Shown here: one piece after another, positions 35,501 to 47,500 of the stretch
Numbering within the stretch: position 1 is the first letter of the stretch
How the letters are laid out: each line of letters begins with the position of its first letter
DNA from: Bolinopsis microptera
Lineage: Eukaryota > Ctenophora > Tentaculata > Lobata > Bolinopsidae
NCBI RefSeq assembly: GCF_026151205.1
Contig: NC_087072.1
Coordinates: 17,375,669-17,439,668 of the forward strand
Direction: 5' to 3'
DNA: 64,000 nucleotides
Program-made: the position numbers and the translations under genes
Notes under the pieces: model-generated
Seen by the model: the letters and a program-made list of their open reading frames with translations, nothing else
Databases searched by the model: none
What the model was told of the DNA's origin: nothing

Positions 35501-38500
35501 CAGATAAAATAGCAGATAGAGCACCTCCTCTTTGAATGACCCTTTCTTTTATATAACCAGGTTTCATCCCGCTCGCAGATCTAATGAAACGCTTATGCTT
35601 CTTAATATTTGCTTCCTGTGTCTTGGAAAGTGTCAAATTTTGCTTGTCGAGAAGCGTAAATATAAGATTCAGAGCCTTGAACAAATCAGCAGGGGCGTTA
35701 ATAAGAATCTGCTTACGATTCTTGACGGAGGCTTTAGCTAGCTTTCCAAGAATGTAACGGTGTTGATTTAACAATTGAGCCTGCTTTACAGAAAGACGCT
35801 TGGAAACCATGACCAATAGTCCGTTATCACAGTGAGCTCTTCGGGTAACTCTGGTGCAAACGAAATAACAATGAAGCCTCTGTGACTCTTTGAAGCTTTT
35901 ATATAACTGTTCATAATGCGGTCTACATTTTTGCCTGTATATATCTGTCGAGCTAAAGTGTTCACCTGTCTAGTATTCCTTTGACTGTGAAAACATACAT
36001 AATAGTGCGCGTTTGATGACATCAAACGAAAAAGCGGACAATTTGGAAATAGGTTCTGGGTGAGGTAAAATGTTGATATTTTACGATGGTGACTACCTAA
36101 AATGAACACTTCTGCAACTTCCTTATTTCGTCCCGTTAGGATTAAATCATCAATGACAAGAACAGAACTTTGATTAGTGTCCATTTGAGCGAAATCTAAA
36201 CCCTTGATGAATTTTATCGGTTGACTCTCGACTTCATTCCATTCTCGCATAAAGTCCTGTTCTATGTTATACATGTAGTATACGTTGTTAGGCCATGGAT
36301 GAATCAACTTCTGTCGTATCATCTCAAGGATAAATTGTGTCTTCCCCGATCCCGAGCAACCATGAACAATGGCGATGCGGGAAGCTTCAAATTTTATCGG
36401 CATTTCTGAGCTTAGATGTTGAAAAGTTCCTGTTGAGGGATCCAACTATTGGCCTCGTCGGGATATCCTTGAAACTTGACCAGATACTCAATATTACCCC
36501 TCCTTTTGCGACGGTTCACAATCTTTTCTATAGGCCAAACGTTGTTACTTTTGTCCACAAGTTGAATTTCGCTGGAATAAAAACTACCAATGATGGGATT
36601 GTTTTTATAGTCAATCAGTTTGTAATTGGGCGGGTAGCTATTAACGATTGAGGAAACCGAGTATACTTCATATCCATGGGTTTGATCGAACCCACGCTGA
36701 AATGTAGTTTTCTTCCTGGTGATGCGAACGGTGTCTCCAATCCTAAACTTAATTTTTGAGTGTTTCTTTTCCTTTACCACAGGTGGAAACAGGTTCCTTC
36801 GCACAATGTGTTCGTTCCTCTTGGTTACATCTATTGGTCTCATACCTATACTTCGATGGTGAGTTGTATTATAAGCACGTACTATGTCTTGCAATATGTC
36901 CACATAACGATGAGATCCACGACTGGTGAAGTATCTATACATTCTTCCTTTCAAATTTCGATTAAATCTTTCAACTATTGGACACTTTCGGTCTGAAAAG
37001 ACGTGATAATACTTGATTTTGTGTTTTTTTAGCAGCGGTAGAAATAAACGATTCCGAAACTCAGTTCCTTGGTCGAAGGAAATTTTAGAAGGTTTATTTC
37101 TTCGAAGAAAAGGTCTCATGACATCAACGATAGATTTAGCACTTTTAGATTTAAGCTTGAAAACCCAAGCCCGCTTGCTGAAGGTATCAATGATGCAAAT
37201 AAGAAAAGTGTGTCCATCATTTTCGCTCTTGAACTTGCTCATGTCCACCAGATCGATCTCATAAAGATAGTTTATACCTTTTGTGTACACTCTCCGAAAC
37301 AGTGGAGGTCTGCTAACAGGCTTGTGCAAAGTGTACGTATCAATTCCTCTCAAAGCCTTCTTAACATCTGTTAGGGTGATGGTGGGGTCACGTGACCTGA
37401 CAGCTTTGTAGAAGCGATTAATGCCAGTAAAGGCTGCATGAAATTTAGGATCTGTATATAGCGCCTGTAAGTCCATCAGAGAAATAAGGTAATTTTAAAT
37501 TTCGCGATGGTATAAATAGAGAACGTTCTCAAAGTAACATACATAAATAATGTCTTTAATTTGCGAGTATTGTACATCATCCTTCACAAGCAATGCCAAG
37601 CTTTACATGCACAAAAAAACGGTACATGGTAATCCCAGTCTTGTTCTGGTTAATCACGGGCATAACAATGATGCAACTTCGGGTAGAAAACGAAAATTGG
37701 GCTCCGATCGTGGAAAAAATCATCCTTCTAGTAATCAAAAACCTGACCCACAATTAGATCCTGATCTTACGGTGATCGATGAATATGATGCAAAGCGACC
37801 AAAAAATGATGAAAATGATGATGGCCTAAAAATTATCGATGAAGTGAAAGATGAAGATGACAGTGATGGTGATGATCAAAGAGATCCCGGGCTGACAATT
37901 GTGGATCGGTGGGATAGAGCTAAAGATTATAGACAGCTTTACAAAGATTGCATCAGAGAAGGTAAAAACGCCAAGATTAAATTCAAGCGGCAAAACGATC
38001 GCTTGTTGTCGGAACATAGATCGGAACTAAGCAACAGATTAGAAGCTCAACGGGTGGAATACAACAAACAAATTGAGTGGCTCAAAAAAAGGCACGAAAA
38101 GCAACTATCCGACCTGGAAGATGTCAAAGATAGTCTCTGCAAAGATGAGTTGCAAAAATTACAGTACGAACTAAATAGTGCAAAAGAAAAATGCGAGACT
38201 GAAGTCGCTCGTCTTAAAGCAACAGTTAAAGGTTTTGTAGATGATACTGACGATATCGTTAAAAAACATAAAACAGAGTTGGCTGAGATGGAAAAGGACT
38301 GTCAAGAAAAAATAAAGAAACTTAACGATTATATTAAATCGTTTCAAGACGATGACGATTTAGATGAAAACCCTCTAATAAAGGCTATTTTTAATTGTAC
38401 TACCATGGAAGAGATTTTTAAAATTCAACGTCTTGTGAAAAATCATCAGTGGGACACATTAGTTCAAGATCATCTCCCCACCTTGCAAAACCTTTTTTTC

Positions 38501-41500
38501 TCCTTGAGTTATGGTATTATACCAATTTGTCAACCGCAAAGGGATAAGGTAACTGACGAACAAAGATCTTTAGTGGAAAAAATTCAGTCGGGATCTAGGA
38601 CCAACGCAAAAAAGCTACTTTTGAGTAAAAGAGATCAAGTCGCAAATCTATTCTCGATAATCAACGACTCAATAAAGCTTGCCCGAAACTCATATAATCA
38701 CTACTCGGTGCTATAAATATAACCGGTGTCCGTCAGATGCTAACTCACATCAACGAAATATGAATTTAGTCTTGCTTCTGGCGACAGTTTCTACTCTTTC
38801 ATTCACCGTGCGTTTTAAAGTGAACAATGAAAGTCATCAAGATTTCTTTGTTTTTGAAGGTGTAAATCAGTCCGCTCATTTGTTTCGTCAAAACAATACA
38901 CTATATCTACGCTGCATGCAAGAGGATCGGATTGCATTATATGAAGCAAGCCTAACAGATGATCACTTCCGCTTTTCGTGGCTTGATTTCATGATTGACA
39001 ATCAAGCAATGAATACGATGAAGAAGAATGAAAACTTCACTGAGATGGACTTTGATCATTTTGTCTTAATTTCTCCCCAGTTTGAGGACACAAACTTAGA
39101 CTACACAGCTAATCCCAGCTTCGAGTTCCATGGTGTAAACTACTGGTTCATTGTGGCTATAGTGATAACTGGTGCTATGATCAGCAGGAGAAATCCTCGA
39201 TTTCGAGAAATTTTCACGATAATTATGTCTTACTTTCACCAAATGATGACCCAACATGATCTTCGACACATCACCTCAACGGTTCTTATGGATGTAACCG
39301 AACAAGCAGATGAAAAGTGAGGACAAAATGGACAATGAACAATGAAAATGCATGCATATTGTTTTACCCTTACGTTAACATTATATTTTGTTGACTGATT
39401 CTAACATCGGGAGAATTAAGAAATTGCGCTGAAATCATATATAATACAGATATGGTGAGCGTCAGATTTGCTCCCATCATTTTTTTGTCACTGTTCACAA
39501 GGTTGTTGAGAACGAAAATCATAAGACGGTCATATGATGATCATATGATGATCATATAATATGATGATCATATCATTATAAAAATGTGATGATATCACCA
39601 TTAGTTAAGTCATCAAAATTGTTGAGTAGGAAAATCATTTGATGATCATATGACGACTATATTATGATCATATAATATTGTGATGTTGTGTTATTATCTG
39701 TTTTCTTGGATAACATCTTTTTTAAAGCTATAAATACAACGAATCTTATACAAAATTGATCTGTTTTAATTGTTAGCAAGAGCATACATTGCCTGCATTT
39801 AACTAGTTTTGTCCAAAAAAAAGTCAGCAAGTTTTGACGAATCATTAATATATGGAATTGGAATCACGAAAACACCAATGTCGGAAGTGCAACAAAAGTT
39901 ACAAAACGTCCTCAAGCTTGGCTAGTCATCGTTACAGAGTACATCCTTATGCGTCAAGTTTATCTAGCAGCAATTCGGAAGCGGAAAATATTGACGAACA
40001 AATACAATGCAGTATACCATCGGAAAACCCTCTTATCCATGATCATGATCCAAATGATATAGATAACCACGATGCGTCTATTGAGAATTTACAAACAGCC
40101 ATTTATCAGCTACGAGATTTCTACGAAGAAATGGAATGGACAATCAATAAACATGAAAAAGTGCTAAGACAGTTTCAAAAACTTATAGCTGATAAAGATG
40201 AAATAAATGAAACAGCATCTACTCAGCTGAACACAATCAAATTATCTAACAGGATTTCAGATTCGGATAACGACGTAGCAACCGACATGGATAGTGACTC
40301 AGTGTCAGTCTATGTCAACCCTACATCTAAAAGAAAGAATACTGATTCAGCTAGAAATAAGTTCTTTGGACTTTAGTAAATATATTTTGAATTGAGTGTT
40401 TTAGGTAAGGTTTTTTTCTTTTTGAAATGTTACAGGCCCACCCAGGGGTGCTGACTGACTAGACCCAACCAAGGATGCTGTGACTTTTAGAATAGGACCT
40501 CCCATTTTCTATTGTTGCTGTAAATCGCTTGTTATGCACCCAATATCAAGTCAATGGCAAATATATTTCATTAAAGTGGTATTAAACACGAATTTTATGA
40601 CACCTTTGCCGTGACAAAAAATGAGTGCCAACAGTCATGTTTGACTTCAAAATATCACATTTCGCTGCATATAATATTCATTTTGACATGGGCAAGATCT
40701 GCTTTTATCAAGTAGAGGTCAACTTTTTCAAGACCTGCTTTCTAAATTGAGACTTTGAGAGGCACCGTTGCTGGCATCCTTGTCATCCAGAAAGAAAAAC
40801 CTTAGTTGTAGGTATATGTTCTGACATCATTTCAGAAACTTATATTCGAATCGATCATGTTATATTTATATAATGTAGTTTCACCAATTGTTTAATTCAT
40901 TTGTAAGATCTCTATACCTGTTTTATTTGTCTAAATGAAAGTATCTACTGTCAAAGATGGTCAGCTTAAACGAGAGCCAACTTGCAGACGAAATAAAGGA
41001 AGCAGAAGCACTATTTGACAGCAATTCACTGCTATTCAATTACAGAATACATATTTGTTTTTGCAGAACACTGTATGATCATGTGTAATCACAGTATTAC
41101 AACTCGGTGAGAGTTAGATCTAGAGCTACAGAACGTTAGTATATCAAATACAGTGCAACTTTGCAGAATCTACTTAAGTATGTTAATTCGATACGTCAAC
41201 ACAGGTTAACTCAAAGTACATGGTGTTTTATCTCTAAAATCACGTGTCTCATTCACTACTCAACTTCAATGTAACAAATATAATCATCACACGTAAACGA
41301 TAACATTAATTTGATCACGTACAGAACTTCATCTACACTAGCAAATCACGTGACGTAAACAATAACATTAATAATTTGATAAGAAGAATATCAAACACCC
41401 TTACAAGTCACGTGACAGACGTTATCCATTCATATTGGCTAGCTAGTGTCACATTGTTCAATTACTAGTGTATGAATCAATTAACAATGCCAGCTAGTAT

Positions 41501-44500
41501 CACATTATTCAATTACTAGTGTATGAATCAATTAACTTTGTCAGCCAGTATCACATTGTTCAATTACTAGTGTATGAATCAATTAACAATGTCAGCTAGT
41601 ATCACATTATTCAATTACTAGTGTATGAATCAATTAACTTTGTCAGATAGTATCACATTATTCAATTACGAGTGTATGATTCAATTAACATTGCCTTAGT
41701 TTATTCAATTACGAGTGTATGATTCAATTAACATTGCCTTAGTTTATTCAATTACGATGATTCAATTAATTGTCCTCGCCTCCATACAGAACCCTTATCT
41801 ATACCCTACTTAGGTATGTTAGGTATCTTAGGTATGTTAGGTATGTTAGGTATGTTAGGTATGTTAGGTATGTTAGGTATGTTAGGTATGTTAGGTATTA
41901 GTGCTTTTCATTCAAACAAGTAAAAACGAATCTTTTATGTCATGTTTCCAGGGTTTGGACTGGAATTGCCCACTTAATGTTATGTTAGGTATGTTAGGTA
42001 TGTTAGGTATGTTAGGTATGTTAGGTATGTTAGGTATGTTAGGTATGTTAGGTATGTTAGGTATGTTAGGTATGTTAGGTATGTTAGGTATGTTAGGTAT
42101 GTTAGGTATGTTAGGTATGTTAGGTATGTTAGGTATGTTAGGTATGTTAGGTATGTTAGGTATGTTAGGTATGTTAGGTATGTTAGGTATGTTAGGTATG
42201 TTAGGTATGTTAGGTATGTTAGGTATGTTAGGTATGTTAGGTATGTTAGGTATGTTAGGTATGTTAGGTATGTTAGGTATGTTAGGTATGTTAGGTATGT
42301 TAGGTATGTTAGGTATGTTAGGTATGTTAGGTATGTTAGATATGTTAGGTATGTTAGGTATGTTACTGTTAGGTATGTTAGGTATGTTAGGTATGTTAGG
42401 TATGTTAGGTATGTTAGGTATGTTAGGTATGTTAGGTATGTTAGGTATGTTAGGTATGTTAGGTATGTTAGGTATGTTAGGTATGTTAGGTATGTTAGGT
42501 ATGTTAGGTATGTTAGGTATGTTAGGTATGTTAGGTATGTTAGGTATGTTAGGTATGTTAGGTATGTTAGGTATGTTAGGTATGTTAGGTATGTTAGGTA
42601 TGTTAGGTATGTTAGGTATGTTAGGTATGTTAGGTATGTTAGGTATGTTAGGTATGTTAGGTATGTTAGGTATGTTAGGTATGTTAGGTATGTTAGGTAT
42701 GTTAGGTATGTTAGGTATGTTAGGTATGTTAGGTATGTTAGGTATGTTAGGTATGTTAGGTATGTTAGGTATGTTAGGTATGTTAGGTATGTTAGGTATG
42801 TTAGGTATGTTAGGTATGTTAGGTATGTTAGGTATGTTAGGTATGTTAGGTATGTTAGGTATGTTAGGTATGTTAGGTATGTTAGACACAGCAAATTTAT
42901 TCTGCAAGGAGATGAGTTTCGGAAAAATTTTCAATAACTTACTGAGACATTTGTTCACGTTGTTGAAAGGGTTGACTATACTGTTCTGTTCCCATGTTCC
43001 GTCCGTACAAGTAAAGGTGGTCTGGGAATTCTGGAGCTGAAATATTTGGAGTGTTATAATATGAAACGAAATGAAATGAAATATTTATATCCCGCTCATA
43101 TGATTAACCAACAACACAAGGAAGGTGGTTAACCATGTCAGAGTGGCTGACTGTGAGTGATGTGAGCAAATGTGTAAAATGAACAAGAGTATAACTCAAT
43201 ATAAGGCTAAGACAAAATTAAAACATAAAAAATATAACTAATAATAATTTTAACTAAATAATAATAACCAAATAATTAATTAAATGTTATGATATCATCA
43301 CTAAATATGTTGTGAACGTGTTTACTGTAGTTAAAGCTCACAGGAAAAAGAGCAACAATGAAATGCGAACAAAATATTTGGCAAAAAGCCAGTAAATTTG
43401 GCACACTAACCTTGTACCCACTATTGCACGAAACTGTACACGTGACCATGGTTTCAGTGACTGAGGAGCCGATGGCGTTTGCAGATGTAGAGAAGGATGT
43501 TGGATCACATACTAATTCTCCGTTATCCGGGGCTGCAAGTCGAGCACATGCATCTGAGAGAGAGTTGGAGTTAGAGTGAGATAATGGAGTTAATGTCTAA
43601 TTATATGTGAATAAATTGTAGCATATTTGGCATATTTAGAAAGTTTAACTAAGATCATTAAGATTATTAAGATATTTAACATGTACTTACTGACTACGTT
43701 AGTATTGACTGTCACCAGTGATGATTTTCCGTAGTCTGAGTAAACTGCCAGAGCACCATAAGCTCCAGTATCCGTTACACTCATGCTCTTTTTAATGTAA
43801 ACATACTGGTACTGAACATAAAGGTCGGTCAGTAATAATGTTATAAAAACTAGACATAATGAAGAGCTTCATACATTAAAATAATCTAAAGTATTGTTCA
43901 ATAAAAATACGATAAATAATACCGTCCCAGAATACGTTTATTCTTCTAATGGAGTACCTACCACTAGCCCCCCTAATAGAGTACCTACCCCGCCCCGCCC
44001 CTACCCTAATAGAGTACCATACCCCCGCGGCCCGGCCCCTTCCCCCTAATAGAGTACCTACCCCGCCCCGCCCGCTTCCCCCCAATAGAGTACCTACCCC
44101 GCCCCGCCCGCTTCCCCCCAATAGAGTACCTACCCCGCCCCGCCCGCTTCCCCCCAATAGAGTACCTACCCCGCCCCGCCCGCTTCCCCCCAATAGAGTA
44201 CCTACCCCGCCCCGCCCGCTTCCCCCCATAGAGTACCTACCCCGCCCCGCCCGCTTCCCCCAATAGAGTACCTACCCCGCCCCGCCCGCTTCCCCCCAAT
44301 AGAGTACATACCCCGCCCCGCCCGCTTCCCCCCGATAGAGTATCTACCCCGCCCCGCCCGCTTCCCCCAATAGAGTACCTACCCCGCCCCGCCCGCTTCC
44401 CCCCAATAGAGTGCATAACCCCGGTCCCCCAATAGAGAACTCCCCCCCCTCCATCTCTAACCTAAGGCCTAAGCCCTCACCTCAGTAGAAGAGAGTTGGG

Positions 44501-47500
44501 TGGTCCATTTTTTTTTCTTCTTTTTTTTAATAGATACTTTATAGCCGTTAAACTTCCAATTAAATTGTGGTTTAGGAGGACTGTCCGCTTTAGCAGTAAA
44601 GGTGGCAGTAGCACCAACAGTCAGGGTAGTGGGCCCATACACCGCAGTAACACCTGATTGGGGACACGTGATCACAAGCCACAAGGTCGGAGAGGTGATT
44701 ATTGTAAGGATAATGAAAGTTTATTATCGCCTAATTTATTAATCTATTATTAGATGATACCAGCCGAATGTAACCATACCTACTATGTACTAGTACTACT
44801 TATAGTAGCCCAGGTTGCTATCCCGCCCAGCAAGCACTATGTACTAGTACTACTTATAGTAGCCCAGGTTGCTATCCCACCCAACAAACACTTACCAATG
44901 GGTGTGAGACAGGCCACGTTAGTGTTCAGCTCTCCGCCAGTAAAAATGTACTTTCCAGAGTAAGAGGGGTAAGTTGCTTTACAGCTCCTGCACAAAACAG
45001 CTGTTTTACCACCTAGTTACCACCTAGTTACCGGCCATATACTTCTAGCTACCACCAAGTTACCACCAAGTTACTACATAATTCTGGTTACCACCTAGTT
45101 ACCACCTAGTTATCATATACATACTTTTAGTTACCACCAATTTACCACCAAGTTACCATAAACTTCTGGTTACCACCTAGTTACTATATACTTATAGTTA
45201 CCACCGAGTTACCACAGAGTTACCACCGAGTTACCACATGAAAACTAACCAATAAGAAGGAGAAGCAGACGTGTCAGCGTTGACAGTGAGCCTGCTTTGG
45301 TAGACGGTTAGAGAAGTGGTTGGCTCGAGGGCTGTGATCTGTGTAACCCCGTTTGTCACGTCGGTTCCCGTACTGAGGAGTTTTCTATTTAAGTTTTCTA
45401 ATTAAGTACTACACACTACTACACACTGCTAGTTACAGTAGTATTCTACACACATTACTACTACTAGTTACAGTAGTATTCTACACACACTACTTGAATA
45501 ACAAACCAACAGCTTATCTTCGCCGATAAGTTTTGTAACTCACGAAGTTAGTGACGTGTGGGATTGCCATGTGATGGAAGGTTGAGGAGGTCCCTCAAAC
45601 GAACAGTAGATATACGTATCAATTCCTCGGAGTATCTTGTAATCCTGGGGCTGAGTGTAAACCTCTGAGGGAGTGGGTGAGAAATGTTAAATTAATACTT
45701 GAGTGTGGATTTACTTCTGATTAATTAATTGTAATCGATAAATTAATTACTTCTAATGTAACATTTGACAGTAGTTAATCAACGATTTCCACAAACCGAG
45801 AACGTTGACAAGCGAGTCGGCGCTCTTCAAGAAGAGCGCGTCTGAGGATAGTTCCACGTGCAAAGTGCTGTCCTGGTTGGTAGCAGCAACCCCAGTCCAG
45901 ACAAGTTTGGAGGTTGTTATCTTACTGCTGTCTACTGTTGTGTCCGTCTATTTTAGGAGTTTCTTATCAAATATTGGAAATTCTGTCGATAACATGAAAT
46001 ATAGGACTTTAAAAATAAGGCAAACTATTCGTCTACTTGATATTTGAGATGCAAAACATCATAGAATCGAGATAAACAAAATAATCCACATGACATTTTT
46101 TGCTGGGATCTGTAATCTAAAATAACACTGCCTGTCATTTACAGTTGTGATAGTGTACGCAGCATTAGCAATAGGTACCACCTAGTTACCACCTAGTTAC
46201 AGTTGTGATAGTGTACGCAGCATTAGCAATAGGTACCACCTAGTTACCACCTAGTTACCGTTGTTATAGTGTACGCAGCATTAACAATAGGTACCACCTA
46301 GTTACCACCTAGTTACCGTTGTGATAGTGTACGCAGCATTAGCAATAGGTACCACCTAGTTACCACATAGTTACCGTTGTGATAGTGTACGCAGCATTAG
46401 CAATAGGTACCACCTAGTTACCGTTGTTATATTGTACGCAGCATTAGCAGTAGGTACCATCTCCAGGTCGTCTTTGAACCAAGCAACGGATTTAGCGGAC
46501 GTGCCAGTAACGGTGATGATTGAAATAGTCAGAGCTTGCCCGTTAGCCACGAGTGCGTGTGTTGGGAAGTATAGTACACCTAGGGAGAACAAAATATTTA
46601 GCATATTTAGCATATTTAGCATATTTAGCATATTTAGCATATTTAGCATATTTAGCATATTTATCATATTTAGCATATTTAGCATATTTAGCATATTTAG
46701 CATATTTAGCATATTTAGCGTATTTAGCATGTTTAGCATATAACTTGACTAGAAAGCATGATAGAGATTGACCGATCAGCTCCCAGTTAACTATTAATTA
46801 ACGCGACCAGGTATCAGGTATTGGTGCGGAATGCCCTCTTGGACCCATTATTGGAAATAGTTTACCTTCTACGTTGATAGTGGTAGCGGTACTGTAGATT
46901 ATATCTCCACCGTAGTTAACTCCACATTTGTATTCTCCAGAATAGGTACTTTGCATGTAGCTAACAGTTAGTGTGGACTTGACCTGAAGGATTTTTACAC
47001 ATTTAGCATATCTGAAATATTTAAAACAATTAACATACAGGGTGGCCCAAAAGTAACTACCCACACGCAACCCTGTAATAACTCACGTAATTCGTCTCCA
47101 AATTGTACCAAAATTTCAGAGATTATAGATATGGGTCAAACTTAGATTTCCTGAAAGTTTCGTAAGCCACACCCAATTACAGTGGGCGTGGCGTGACACT
47201 CCCTCTTTTTCACTGTTGTCTTCATAAAATGAGAACTGAGTTATGACCATTTCAAAATTTATCGGATACGTGATCCGAGCACTCAGTCAGTGATTTTTGC
47301 ACTTACCTTACTCGGGAATATTATGACTGGGATAAAGTGGTGGGTTTTGGAAAATTCCGCCATATTTTTCCCGGTCATTAATTTTCCCAGTCATAAATTA
47401 ACCCGCTATAATGTCCCCGAGTAAGGTAAACTAATATTAATACATTTTGATGCTTGGTGGGTTTTGGAAAATTCCGCCATATTTTTCCCGGTCATTAATT

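Larger units (their letters stand above)
25786..41810. mobile_element. Polinton (Maverick) DNA transposon, 16,025 bp
   Basis: Termini AGTAGGGTATAGATAAGGGT and its inverse, flanked by the exact 6-bp duplication TAGGTA (25780-25785; 41811-41816), as Polintons produce. It has terminal inverted repeats of about 2.36 kb. Gene set: integrase with chromodomain, A32/FtsK-like ATPase, adenain-like protease, double-jelly-roll major capsid protein, two minor-capsid-like proteins and several small proteins. Capsid and protease genes run left to right; ATPase and integrase run right to left. No family-B DNA polymerase frame or fragment is visible. It sits in an intron of the Ig/sushi gene. Confidence 0.95.
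39458..41810 (-). repeat. Polinton right terminal inverted repeat
   Basis: 2,353 bp, inverse of 25786-28157, ending in CTATACCCTACT next to the TAGGTA duplication. It carries one gene (39852-40376). Differences from the left copy are a handful of substitutions and length changes in the TGATCA tract. Confidence 0.95.

Noticed and set aside
25786-41810. Free viral contig or integrated large DNA virus
   Set aside because: Exact 6-bp duplication, AGT ends, gene set and size fit a Polinton; no polymerase or other NCLDV genes.
41901-43040. Long open frame of (LGM)n repeats
   Set aside because: It is a 9-bp minisatellite; the period divisible by three keeps several frames open on both strands.
43876-44266. 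Glycine-rich frame and its Pro-rich opposite frame
   Set aside because: Both come from the 36-bp GC-rich intron minisatellite.
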